NCBI RefSeq assembly: GCF_028751545.1
Contig: NZ_CP071867.1
Span: 1,461,306 to 1,525,305 of the forward strand
Reading direction: 5' to 3'
From: Gilliamella sp. B3022
GTDB lineage: Bacteria > Pseudomonadota > Gammaproteobacteria > Enterobacterales > Orbaceae
Length of the DNA: 64,000 nt
Shown here one piece after another: positions 1 through 8,304 of the stretch. Position numbers and translations under genes: made by a program. The number at the start of each line of letters is the position of its first letter. The stretch's first letter is position 1. The notes below the pieces were generated by a model. The model was not told the origin of the DNA, did not search any database, and saw only the letters and a program-made list of their open reading frames with translations.

Positions 1-749
1 TGAAATGTTTCACGAATTGCGTGAACACCCATCATTCCCATCATTGCAGCATTTAAAGCATTCACTCCTGCATGTGGGGCTGCTGCGGCATGGGCTGCTT
101 CACCTTTATATTTAATTAACTTGCCGATAAAACCATTGCTTGTCGTTGAGATTTCAATAAAACCATCTTGGCGTTCATTCGGTATGCTCGTTAAGTGTAT
201 CTGTAATGCCATATCTATATCATCAAAATCACCACGTGAAATCAATTCTGGTTTACCGCCAATGTATTTGATTTTCCCCTCTTCAATCAATCGATTTCGA
301 TAGGTAATTTCAACATATTCTTCTGCTGGGACTGCAAATGGTACTACATCACCAGCTAAAAATTGCATAGCCCCTGAGTCTATTAGCCCCATAGTGACAG
401 CCATCATATTAGCGATTTGTGCATTATGACCACAACAGTGAGCTGCTCCAGACGTTTCATCCGCAGCAGGGTGGTCGGCACAAATAATTGCATCAAGTTC
501 TCCAATAATTGCGATACTATATTGGCTTCCTTTACCACCTTTAAGACGACCTTTAACACCAGTGAGTGCTAATTTATTTTTAAAAGGTACACCTAATTTT
601 TCAAAAGCGTCTTCTACTTTTTTAGCGGTTTTGTATTCTTTATAACCAAGCTCTGGTTCAGACCAAATCGCTTCAGCAATCGACTTGATGTCTGCTTTGC
701 GATTTGCAATTGCATCACAAACTTTTTTCTTTAGTTCTTCTTTTGTCAT
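1..749 (-). CDS. M20 family amidohydrolase/metallopeptidase (C-terminal part outside window)
   Basis: Translating the minus strand from an ATG at 747-749 gives about 249 open residues that run off the left edge. The product resembles M20D amidohydrolases (AbgB/hippurate hydrolase type), which remove an acyl or aroyl group from an amino acid with a two-metal site. Visible signatures are GELDAI near residue 83, a following His in ADHP, and AAHCCGHNAQ near residue 105, the usual metal-binding block. Full-length relatives are about 400-450 residues, so roughly 40 percent is missing. An AAGGA ribosome site precedes the ATG. It is the last visible gene of an operon with two membrane proteins and a cysteine hydrolase, which suggests hydrolysis of an imported N-acyl or carbamoyl compound. 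The substrate cannot be read from the sequence. Confidence 0.85.
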   Translation of the reverse strand, partial: MTKEELKKKVCDAIANRKADIKSIAEAIWSEPELGYKEYKTAKKVEDAFEKLGVPFKNKLALTGVKGRLKGGKGSQYSIAIIGELDAIICADHPAADETSGAAHCCGHNAQIANMMAVTMGLIDSGAMQFLAGDVVPFAVPAEEYVEITYRNRLIEEGKIKYIGGKPELISRGDFDDIDMALQIHLTSIPNERQDGFIEISTTSNGFIGKLIKYKGEAAHAAAAPHAGVNALNAAMMGMMGVHAIRETF

Positions 750-769
750 AAATAAAATCCTTATCCAAA

Positions 770-1219
770 TTAGATCACGCCTTCCCAATGCAAAGTGATT
801 TGAGCGATTAAGGCTGCAAAAATAAATGTACCAGAAAACACAGCTAAAGATACGGGAATAATTCGCCAAGAAATATTTTTAAATAACGCAAGATCTTTAC
901 CTATAGCGAGTCCAGCATAAGCTAGTACTGGCGTACAGATAGCAAGTAATGAAACGTGATCTGTCATTGCAACAACTTTTTCATGATATGGAAATATTGG
1001 TGAAGAAACCGTAGCTGCAACAACCGATACCCATAAAATTATTGGAAATTTTTTTAATCCGGGTAACTTACTTAGTAAAAATCCTAAAATAGAAATGACA
1101 ACTAAAATAGACAATGCTTCAAGTGATAGCATAAAATCAATTTTATATCCCACAGTATTGCCAGCTGCCATAATAATCGCCACTAAAATAAGTACAAAAA
1201 TTGTTTCTAAAATCTTCAT
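770..1219 (-). CDS. small integral membrane protein of the DUF3100/M20 operon
   Basis: A 149-residue, very hydrophobic protein with about four to five predicted membrane helices and hardly any soluble part. I do not recognise a named family. It lies 10 bases downstream of the DUF3100 gene and 20 bases upstream of the M20 amidohydrolase gene, all on the minus strand, so it is almost certainly co-transcribed with them. The likeliest role is the second subunit of a two-component permease together with the DUF3100 protein, feeding substrate to the amidohydrolase. That role is inferred from gene order only. Confidence 0.7.
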   Translation of the reverse strand: MKILETIFVLILVAIIMAAGNTVGYKIDFMLSLEALSILVVISILGFLLSKLPGLKKFPIILWVSVVAATVSSPIFPYHEKVVAMTDHVSLLAICTPVLAYAGLAIGKDLALFKNISWRIIPVSLAVFSGTFIFAALIAQITLHWEGVI

Positions 1220-1229
1220 TATCGGATCC

Positions 1230-2006
1230 TTATTTATTGTGTCGAATACGGTCTAAAGTGTTATACATGAATGAAGCGAAAGGCAAAGAAAAGAGTGTAT
1301 AAATATAAATACCAACAATACCAGACATTAAATTTGCTGTGGTTGCATAAGCATTAATGTTTTCTGATAAATCTGGATATAGATCACTTATCGGAGCAAG
1401 TGATGCAGCCATCATGCTTCCACTACCTACGCCCGCTCCCATGGCTAAAGCATAAGGATGAAGAATATCCAAGTGAGCTATTAGGCTGGCAAGAATACTC
1501 ATCCAAATTGCACCATAAAGTGTGCCGCATACATACATAGACATTACACCGCGACCCTCGGGAGAGTCTAAACCATATTTATCTGCTACAATGGCTATAT
1601 TCGGCTCACGAGCAACGGAATAGGTCGCCCCAACAGCTTCTCTTTTCATACCTAATAGCATTGCTAACGGTAACCCAAGTAAAATTGTTCCGGCAAAATG
1701 TCCTAATTCCTGAAAAATAAGAGCTAATTTTGCATCCTCTAAAATCATATCAATTTTCGGACCTACCGCTACACCAAGTTTTGCAATGAGTAACATTAAT
1801 GTAACCATCATAACGATACTTGCATTGTGCATATTTTTATGGGTTAATATATTTAGCTTTGGTAGGCTAATTATTCCGCCAAAGATCATTGCATATAATA
1901 TTGGATAAACGGCGATAATCCATATTGATTGTTTACCGATTAGTTCGCAACTAATGACTACTAACAGTGCAATTATATGCAATTTATAGTCTCGTAAAAC
2001 TTCCAT
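1230..2006 (-). CDS. DUF3100-type membrane protein, putative transporter
   Basis: A 258-residue polytopic membrane protein with about seven or eight hydrophobic segments. The glycine- and serine-rich stretch near residues 190-205 (MGAGVGSGSMMAASLAP) is typical of permease cores. I recognise it as the DUF3100 family, a group of uncharacterised membrane proteins often found beside M20 amidohydrolases. It lies 31 bases after the cysteine hydrolase gene and 10 bases before the second membrane protein. Together the four genes look like uptake plus cytosolic cleavage of a small amide or ureide. The substrate is unknown. Confidence 0.7.
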   Translation of the reverse strand: MEVLRDYKLHIIALLVVISCELIGKQSIWIIAVYPILYAMIFGGIISLPKLNILTHKNMHNASIVMMVTLMLLIAKLGVAVGPKIDMILEDAKLALIFQELGHFAGTILLGLPLAMLLGMKREAVGATYSVAREPNIAIVADKYGLDSPEGRGVMSMYVCGTLYGAIWMSILASLIAHLDILHPYALAMGAGVGSGSMMAASLAPISDLYPDLSENINAYATTANLMSGIVGIYIYTLFSLPFASFMYNTLDRIRHNK

Positions 2007-2037
2007 TCCTACTCCTCTTTTATATTGTTATCTGTTT

Positions 2038-2583
2038 TTATATTAATGTTGCTCCTAAGGCATTTTGAAAGTGTTTCAAAGCCCATTGATGACCAATAGG
2101 ATCAAAGCTTGCGACAGCATTTTGATGTATAACTATTTTATACCCTAAGTTATAGGCATCTACGGCTGTATGTAAAATGCAAATATCCGTACAAACACCA
2201 ATTAGATGGATTTCGGTGATATGTCTTTCTCGCAAACGTAAATCAAGATCTGTACCACAAAATGCTGAATAGTGACGTTTATTGATCCAATAAATATTGG
2301 TTGAATTTTGATGTCTTTGATAAAGTTGGTGCAAACGACCGAATAATTGTTGTCCAACCGTTCCAATCATATTATGAGGTGGAAAAAGTGCATTTTCAGG
2401 ATGGTATTCATCGGTCGGGTCATGGGCATCAATTGCAAAAACGATTAATTGATTATTTTTAATAAATGAATCCGTTATGTTTAACAATTCTGATTCAATT
2501 TGTTGACCAGCAGAGCCTGTAGTTAATGCGCCATCATCGGCAATGAAATCATTTGTGTAGTCAATTGAAATTAAAGCTTTCAT
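2038..2583 (-). CDS. cysteine hydrolase, isochorismatase/nicotinamidase-like
   Basis: A 181-residue single-domain protein of the isochorismatase-like hydrolase superfamily. The expected Asp-Lys-Cys triad is visible: Asp in the N-terminal ISIDYTNDF strand, Lys in INKRHYSAF near residue 103, and Cys in IGVCTDICI near residue 130. It is shorter than E. coli PncA (about 213) and close to bacterial cysteine hydrolases that act on nicotinamide, N-carbamoyl or amide substrates. It is the first gene of the minus-strand operon with the DUF3100 protein and the M20 amidohydrolase, so a specific amide or carbamoyl hydrolase of that pathway is likelier than a housekeeping nicotinamidase. The family is sure; the substrate is not. 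Confidence 0.8.
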   Translation of the reverse strand: MKALISIDYTNDFIADDGALTTGSAGQQIESELLNITDSFIKNNQLIVFAIDAHDPTDEYHPENALFPPHNMIGTVGQQLFGRLHQLYQRHQNSTNIYWINKRHYSAFCGTDLDLRLRERHITEIHLIGVCTDICILHTAVDAYNLGYKIVIHQNAVASFDPIGHQWALKHFQNALGATLI

Positions 2584-2869
2584 ATCAAATTAATAATATT
2601 TAAATAATACTTAAGCTTATTAATAATTATTTGATATTACAAGTTAATAAATTAAACATTTTTTAATGTATAACAACATAAGTCGCGTTTAAATTTATTA
2701 TCTTATTGAATTTAAATAATATTAATAAAATACGTATAAAGTAAAATTATTATGATAAATTAAGTATAAATAAAATAAATAGTGATTATTTTAAAACAGA
2801 GTCTTTATACCCTGATAAATTGCTCTATAATAATTATTATTTTAGACAATTGTACACAGGATATATTTA
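2584..2869. promoter_or_regulatory. divergent promoter region, cysteine hydrolase operon / aspS
   Basis: This very AT-rich gap separates the minus-strand hydrolase operon from aspS. On the plus strand a TATAAT hexamer at 2826-2831 is a plausible -10 for aspS, with only a weak -35 candidate near 2803. An AGGA at 2858-2861 sits eight bases before the aspS ATG. No operator or RNA structure stands out. Confidence 0.45.
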
Positions 2870-4627
2870 ATGAGAACAATTTATTGCGGACAATTAAACG
2901 CAAATTATGTTAATCAAGAAGTTACACTATGTGGATGGGTTAATAAACGTCGTGACTTAGGCGGTATGATTTTTATTGATATGCGTGATCGTGAAGGAAT
3001 TGTACAAGTTTTTTTTGATCCTGATTATCCACAAGCATATCAATTAGCTGGTGAGTTACGCAATGAATTTTGTATTCAAATTAAAGGAAAGGTCAGAGCG
3101 AGACCTCAAGGTCAAATTAATAAAGATATGGCAACTGGCGAGGTTGAAATTTTAGCAACCGAACTTACTATTTTTAATCGTAGTGATGTATTACCTCTGG
3201 ATTTTAACCAAAATAACAGTGAGGAACAGCGTTTAAAATATCGATATATAGATTTACGCCGACCTGAAATGAGCACCATCTTTAAAACCCGTGCACAAAT
3301 TACCGCCTTTGTTCGTTCATTTATGAATGAGAATGGTTTTTTAGATATTGAAACACCCATGTTAACCAAGGCTACGCCAGAAGGTGCTCGCGACTATTTG
3401 GTACCGAGCCGAATTCACAAAGGTGAATTTTATGCATTACCACAATCACCACAATTATTTAAGCAATTGCTTATGATGTCTGGGTTTGACCGTTATTATC
3501 AAATTGTTAAATGTTTTCGTGATGAAGATTTACGAGCCGATCGTCAACCAGAATTTACACAGATAGATGTTGAAACTTCGTTTATGACAGCCGAACAAGT
3601 ACGTGAAATTATGGAAAAAATGATACGCGAACTTTGGTTGCATGTTAAAAATGTTGATTTAGGCAAATTCCCGATTATGACTTTTGACGAAGCAATGCGT
3701 CGTTATGGTAGTGATAAACCAGATTTACGTAATCCACTTGAAATCATTGATGTGGCCGATTTGATTAAAGATATCGATTTTAAAGTATTTTCAACACCAG
3801 CAAATGATCCTAAAGGAAGAGTGGCTTTATTATGTGTTCCAAATGGCGCCCAATTAACACGTAAGCAGTTAGACGAATATACGCAGTTTATTTCTGTTTA
3901 TGGTGCCAAAGGTATGGCTTGGATTAAAGTTAATGAACGCAGTAAAGGTTTAGAAGGCGTACAAAGTCCGGTCTCTAAATTCTTTAGTGAATCGCAAATG
4001 GAAGCGTTACTAAACCGTGCCAATGCGAAAGATGGTGATATTTTGTTATTTGGTGCTGATAGTTATAAAGTTGTTAGTGATGCTTTAGGTGCATTACGTT
4101 TGAAAGTTGGTAAAGATTTAGATCTCACTGATGAAAATAAATGGGCGGTACTTTGGGTCATTGATTTCCCTATGTTTGAAGAAACAGATGAAGGTTTAAG
4201 CGCTATGCATCATCCGTTCACATCACCAAAAGATTACACACCTGAAGAGTTAATTAATAATCCTCAAAATGCTGTAGCGAATGCTTATGATATGGTAATT
4301 AATGGCTATGAAGTTGGTGGAGGATCGGTACGTATTCACCGAAGTGAAATGCAACAAGCTGTGTTTTCAATATTAGGAATTGATGAACAAGATCAACGTG
4401 AAAAATTTGGTTTTTTACTTGATGCGCTAAAATATGGTACACCGCCACATGCAGGTTTAGCGTTTGGATTAGATAGATTGAGTATGTTACTTACTGGAAC
4501 AGATAATATTCGCGATGTGATTGCATTTCCTAAAACGACCGCTGCAACGTGTTTACTTACTGATGCACCAAGTCCTGCAAATTCTGCTGCATTGGTTGAG
4601 CTTGGCATTGAAGTATCTAAGAAATAA
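2870..4627 (+). CDS. aspS: aspartyl-tRNA synthetase
   Basis: This 585-residue class II synthetase charges tRNA-Asp with aspartate in the cytosol. Its length matches the bacterial type (E. coli about 590), which carries an inserted GAD domain. In order there are the N-terminal OB-fold anticodon-binding domain (about residues 1-105), the start of the catalytic core, motif 2 ([16 protein letters not shown], near 217-232), the GAD insertion (about 290-420), and motif 3 (GLAFGLDRL, near 529) close to the C terminus. The start is supported by AGGA eight bases upstream. nudB follows 10 bases after the stop. Aspartyl-tRNA synthetase followed by nudB is a familiar enterobacterial order. Confidence 0.97.
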   Translation: MRTIYCGQLNANYVNQEVTLCGWVNKRRDLGGMIFIDMRDREGIVQVFFDPDYPQAYQLAGELRNEFCIQIKGKVRARPQGQINKDMATGEVEILATELTIFNRSDVLPLDFNQNNSEEQRLKYRYIDLRRPEMSTIFKTRAQITAFVRSFMNENGFLDIETPMLTKATPEGARDYLVPSRIHKGEFYALPQSPQLFKQLLMMSGFDRYYQIVKCFRDEDLRADRQPEFTQIDVETSFMTAEQVREIMEKMIRELWLHVKNVDLGKFPIMTFDEAMRRYGSDKPDLRNPLEIIDVADLIKDIDFKVFSTPANDPKGRVALLCVPNGAQLTRKQLDEYTQFISVYGAKGMAWIKVNERSKGLEGVQSPVSKFFSESQMEALLNRANAKDGDILLFGADSYKVVSDALGALRLKVGKDLDLTDENKWAVLWVIDFPMFEETDEGLSAMHHPFTSPKDYTPEELINNPQNAVANAYDMVINGYEVGGGSVRIHRSEMQQAVFSILGIDEQDQREKFGFLLDALKYGTPPHAGLAFGLDRLSMLLTGTDNIRDVIAFPKTTAATCLLTDAPSPANSAALVELGIEVSKK

Positions 4628-4637
4628 AGATATTTTG

Positions 4638-5090
4638 ATGCGAGAATATAAAAAACCTGAGTCGGTTCTGGTGGTGATTTACTGCCAGACAACCAAACGT
4701 TGTCTTATGTTACAACGCAAAGATGATCCATTATTTTGGCAATCAGTTACAGGTAGCATGGAAACAAATGAATTGCCAAGACAAACAGCAATTCGTGAAG
4801 TTTTAGAAGAAACAGGCATTGATATTATTAAGGATGATCTTAAACTAATTGATGCTAACCATACAGTTGAATTTGAGATTTTTCCACAGTTTAGACATAG
4901 ATATTCGCCAGAAGTTAAGATAAATAAAGAACATTGGTTTTATTTGCCTCTTGCTAACGAAGTAATTCCTGTTCTTACCGAGCACTTAGCTTATCAATGG
5001 CTGGCTATGAGTGATGCTGCTAACCTAACTGTATCGTCTAATAATAGTCAGGCTATTAGTAAAATTAACAACTTTCTTAAATCGAGTTAA
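4638..5090 (+). CDS. nudB: dihydroneopterin triphosphate diphosphatase (Nudix)
   Basis: This 150-residue Nudix hydrolase should remove pyrophosphate from dihydroneopterin triphosphate in folate biosynthesis. The Nudix box is complete: G near residue 37, then E, then the REVLEETGI core, fitting GX5EX7REUXEEXGU. I chose the ATG at 4638 because it gives the usual NudB N terminus (MREYKKPESVLVVIY) and lies just after the aspS stop. The same frame stays open further upstream inside aspS, but those residues are not NudB-like. Translation may be coupled to aspS because the ribosome site is weak. The assignment rests on length, the Nudix box and the aspS neighbour. Confidence 0.9.
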   Translation: MREYKKPESVLVVIYCQTTKRCLMLQRKDDPLFWQSVTGSMETNELPRQTAIREVLEETGIDIIKDDLKLIDANHTVEFEIFPQFRHRYSPEVKINKEHWFYLPLANEVIPVLTEHLAYQWLAMSDAANLTVSSNNSQAISKINNFLKSS

Positions 5091-5100
5091 GAGGTAATAA

Positions 5101-5517
5101 ATGAAATTAAGCCAGTATACTATTGTATTATTTTGTTTATTTTTTTCAATAACCAGCAGTTATGCCGAAATTAATATTGAAAAATGTCAAACAAATGAAA
5201 GTGATTATATTATTTTTGATGAATATGATTCTCATATTGCTGAGAAAATAATCGATTATAAATTACATAATCAACCCGAAAAGCGCGAAAGTAGTATTAT
5301 TAAGATATTTGCGAATGAAAATAGTGATGATAGAAATTATTGGTTAGCTTCTTTCCAATTTGATGATCAGAGCCAACAATATCTATATTATCAAGTTGAA
5401 CCTGATAATTTTACTGAAATTGATAAAAACCAATTTGAAGTTTTATTACCTAAAATTGTAGAGTGTAATCAAAATAAACAAACACCGATTTACAGTGAAA
5501 ATTTTGATGAAGACTAA
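5101..5517 (+). CDS. small secreted hypothetical protein
   Basis: A 138-residue protein with a clear Sec signal peptide. There is a Lys near the start, a hydrophobic run to about residue 20, and SSYA before the probable cleavage site ahead of EINIEK. The mature part is acidic and polar, has two Cys residues (CQTNES near the N terminus and VECNQN near the C terminus) that could form a disulfide, and is rich in Asp, Glu and Asn. I recognise no family. It starts 10 bases after nudB with a strong GAGG ribosome site, so it probably belongs to the aspS-nudB transcript. A periplasmic location is inferred. Confidence 0.7.
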   Translation: MKLSQYTIVLFCLFFSITSSYAEINIEKCQTNESDYIIFDEYDSHIAEKIIDYKLHNQPEKRESSIIKIFANENSDDRNYWLASFQFDDQSQQYLYYQVEPDNFTEIDKNQFEVLLPKIVECNQNKQTPIYSENFDED

Positions 5518-5518
5518 T

Positions 5519-5540
5519 GATGGTTAAAGAGATAACCATC
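5519..5540 (+). terminator. possible hairpin after the secreted hypothetical
   Basis: An 8-bp stem GATGGTTA/TAACCATC encloses a six-base loop immediately after the stop codon. It is followed by TTATGG rather than a T-run, so it is a weak or partial terminator ahead of ubiD. Confidence 0.3.
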
Positions 5541-5608
5541 TTATGGATTAATAGGTACCTTTGAATACGATTTACAAAAGGTTAACAAGTAATAGAGAGT
5601 GATGATAA

Positions 5609-7075
5609 ATGAACTTTTCTGATTTTCGTGGATTTTTAGATTATCTTGAACAGCAAGGTGAATTAAAAAGAATTACTTATCCTGTTAATCCTTATCTTGA
5701 AATGACAGAAATTGCCGATCGGGTACTACGTAATGAAGGACCTGCCTTATTGTTTGAAAATCCGATTGGCTATGATATGCCAGTCTTGTGTAATTTATTC
5801 GGTACTGCTAAACGCGTGGCTATGGGCATGGGGTGCGAAGACACTTCAGCTTTACGTGAAATTGGTGAATTGTTAGCGTTTTTACGCGAACCTGATCCAC
5901 CTAGAGGTATTCGTCAGTTTTTTAATGTTTTACCTAAATATAAACAAGTTTTAAATATGCCAGTTAAACAACGATCGTCAGCACCATGTCAAGAAGTGGT
6001 TTTTGAAAATGATGAGATTGATTTAACCCATTTACCCATTATGCATTGTTGGCCTGAAGATGTAGCGCCTCTGTTGTCTTGGGGATTGACTATCACTAAA
6101 GGTCCTTATAAAGATCGGCAAAATATTGGTATTTATCGCTTACAGATCTTAGGTAAAAATAAATTAATTATGCGCTGGTTATCTCATCGTGGCGGTGCAT
6201 TGGATTTTGCCGAATGGCAACAAGCACACCCTAATGAAAAATTTCCGATTAGTATTGCAATTGGTGCTGATCCTGCAACCATTTTAGCTGCGGTTACACC
6301 CGTACCCGATACTTTACCTGAATATGCTTTTGCAGGGTTATTAAGGGGTAAACGAACAGAAGTTGTTAAATCATTATCCAATGATTTAGATGTGCCTACA
6401 TCGGCTGAAATTATTCTTGAAGGTTACATCGATCCCAATGAGTTAGCACAAGAAGGTCCTTATGGTGATCATACAGGTTATTATAATGAAATTGAACAAT
6501 TTCCTGTCTTTACCGTAACTCACCTTACACGTCGTAAAGATGCTATTTATCATTCAACTTATACTGGGCGACCACCTGATGAGCCTGCGGTCATGGGACT
6601 TGCATTAAATGAAGTGTTCATTCCAATTTTGCAAAAACAATTTCCTGAAATTGTCGATTTTTATTTGCCACCAGAAGGATGCTCATATCGTATTGCTATT
6701 GTCACTATAAAAAAGCAATATCCTGGGCATGCTAAGCGTGTCATGATGGGTGTATGGTCCTATTTACGTCAATTTATGTACACTAAATTTGTGATTGTTT
6801 GTGATGACGATATTAATGCTCGAGATTGGAAAGATGTCATGTGGGCCATTTCAACACGTATGGACCCGCATCGTGATACGACATTTATCGACAATACCCC
6901 GATTGATTATTTAGATTTTGCTTCACCTATTTCCGGATTAGGTTCTAAAATGGGGTTAGATGCAACCAATAAATGGATAGGCGAAACCAGTCGAGAATGG
7001 GGAAAAATAATAAAAAAAGATCCCAAAATTATTGCCCATATTGATGAAATTTGGGACAAGCTTGGAATATCTTGA
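5609..7075 (+). CDS. ubiD: 4-hydroxy-3-polyprenylbenzoate decarboxylase
   Basis: This 488-residue UbiD decarboxylates the polyprenylated 4-hydroxybenzoate intermediate in ubiquinone synthesis, using prenylated FMN made by UbiX. Length and N terminus fit E. coli UbiD (497). Recognisable blocks are the N-terminal [14 protein letters not shown] segment and the conserved [11 protein letters not shown] segment near residue 285, which belongs to the cofactor and catalytic region. The C terminus ([11 protein letters not shown]) is also UbiD-like. It lies about 90 bases after the secreted hypothetical. No ubiX or other ubi gene is in the window. Confidence 0.95.
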   Translation: MNFSDFRGFLDYLEQQGELKRITYPVNPYLEMTEIADRVLRNEGPALLFENPIGYDMPVLCNLFGTAKRVAMGMGCEDTSALREIGELLAFLREPDPPRGIRQFFNVLPKYKQVLNMPVKQRSSAPCQEVVFENDEIDLTHLPIMHCWPEDVAPLLSWGLTITKGPYKDRQNIGIYRLQILGKNKLIMRWLSHRGGALDFAEWQQAHPNEKFPISIAIGADPATILAAVTPVPDTLPEYAFAGLLRGKRTEVVKSLSNDLDVPTSAEIILEGYIDPNELAQEGPYGDHTGYYNEIEQFPVFTVTHLTRRKDAIYHSTYTGRPPDEPAVMGLALNEVFIPILQKQFPEIVDFYLPPEGCSYRIAIVTIKKQYPGHAKRVMMGVWSYLRQFMYTKFVIVCDDDINARDWKDVMWAISTRMDPHRDTTFIDNTPIDYLDFASPISGLGSKMGLDATNKWIGETSREWGKIIKKDPKIIAHIDEIWDKLGIS

Positions 7076-7208
7076 ATTAAAGATTGTGAGTAAAAAATAA
7101 TTAAAGTTAAAATTATGTACGGTAAATAAATGAACCAAAAAATAAAAACTATTTTTTTTTTAGATGGTTATGTATAATTATCGACCATGTTATGGTAATA
7201 AAAAAATT

Positions 7209-8267
7209 ATGAAAAAATTTCAAATCTTATTAGTACTAGTTTTATCCATCTCTTATGGTGCTTTGGCGCATGAAACTAAAGTGCAATCAGATACGGATCT
7301 ACAAGTTGCCGAACCTGGAGCATTGATTCCTTCTTTGCGTGTATCTGCTGAAAACGGTAATGCTGAGGCACAATATTCTTTAGGTACTATTTATAAACAA
7401 GGATTAGGTGTTGAAATTAGCGATATCAGAGCATTATTCTGGTATAAAAAATCGGCAGAGCAAGGTTTGGCGAAAGCACAAAATAATTTGGCGTATATGT
7501 ACCAAAATGGTTTGGGAACAGTTGCTGATCCATATGAAGCGTTCAAATATTACAAACTTGCCGCAGATCAAGATTATGCATTGGCCAAATATAATTTAGC
7601 GTTAATGTATAAAAATGGTGAAGGTGTGGACAAAAATGTGTCAAATGCGGTTAAATATTTTGTTGAAGCTGGTAAACAAGGTGTTTTAGATGCTTATTTA
7701 AATTTAGGCATTATGTATTTTTTTGGTGATGGCGTTAAACAAGATCGTATGATTGCTGCTGATTGGTTTAGTAAAGCTGCGACAGAAAGTAATCCAGAAG
7801 CACAATATTATTTGGGATTAATGTCAGAGCATGGTGATGGATTAACCAAAGATTATGTCGCTGCTATCTATTTTTATACTCAAGCTGCTACACATGGTCA
7901 TGTGCTTGCTATGTATAATTTAGGTATCATGTATGCAACTGGCACAGGCACAAAACCCGATAATGTGCAGGCTGCGAATTGGTTTACTAAAGCTGCGGAA
8001 GCTGGCAATGCTGATGCTCAATATAATATTGGCGTTATGTATGACGTAGGTGGCGGTGTGTCAAAAGATACTGAAAAGGCCATTGAATGGTATATGAAAG
8101 CGGCTGAACAAGGTAGTGTTGATGCACAATATAATCTCGCTATTAAGTATTTAGAAGGCGAAGGGGTGGAAAAAAATATTAATAAAGCAATATATTGGTT
8201 TACTAAAGCTAGTGAACAAGGTGACCAAGATGCTAAAGCGTATTTAGATGAATTATTAGAAAAATAA
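7209..8267 (+). CDS. secreted Sel1-repeat (SLR) protein
   Basis: A 352-residue protein with an N-terminal signal peptide (cleavage likely after GALA near residue 20), then eight full 36-residue Sel1-like repeats and a partial ninth. Each repeat has the pattern A-x-A-Q-Y-x-L-G-x-M-Y, a glycine-rich turn such as NGEGV or YGDGV, and A-x-x-W-Y-x-K-A-A-x-Q-G. The ATG at 7209 is preferred because it begins the signal peptide; the frame is open 15 codons further up. Sel1 repeats are alpha-helical scaffolds for protein-protein contacts. Secreted ones occur in envelope signalling and host interaction, but no partner can be named. A strong terminator follows directly. Confidence 0.85.
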   Translation: MKKFQILLVLVLSISYGALAHETKVQSDTDLQVAEPGALIPSLRVSAENGNAEAQYSLGTIYKQGLGVEISDIRALFWYKKSAEQGLAKAQNNLAYMYQNGLGTVADPYEAFKYYKLAADQDYALAKYNLALMYKNGEGVDKNVSNAVKYFVEAGKQGVLDAYLNLGIMYFFGDGVKQDRMIAADWFSKAATESNPEAQYYLGLMSEHGDGLTKDYVAAIYFYTQAATHGHVLAMYNLGIMYATGTGTKPDNVQAANWFTKAAEAGNADAQYNIGVMYDVGGGVSKDTEKAIEWYMKAAEQGSVDAQYNLAIKYLEGEGVEKNINKAIYWFTKASEQGDQDAKAYLDELLEK

Positions 8268-8288
8268 AAAGAGCTGGTGCTCTTTTTA
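8266..8288. terminator. bidirectional rho-independent terminator
   Basis: A perfect 9-bp stem AAAAAGAGC/GCTCTTTTT with a TGGT loop overlaps the end of the Sel1 gene. The A-run and T-run on both sides let it serve both the Sel1 gene and the convergent ppc gene. Confidence 0.85.
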
Positions 8289-8304
8289 TTTTTTCCTGTT
8301 TTTA

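Noticed and set aside
4393-4692. Minus-strand frame over the end of aspS
   Set aside because: A shadow of aspS and nudB in the opposite strand, with no independent ribosome site or family match.
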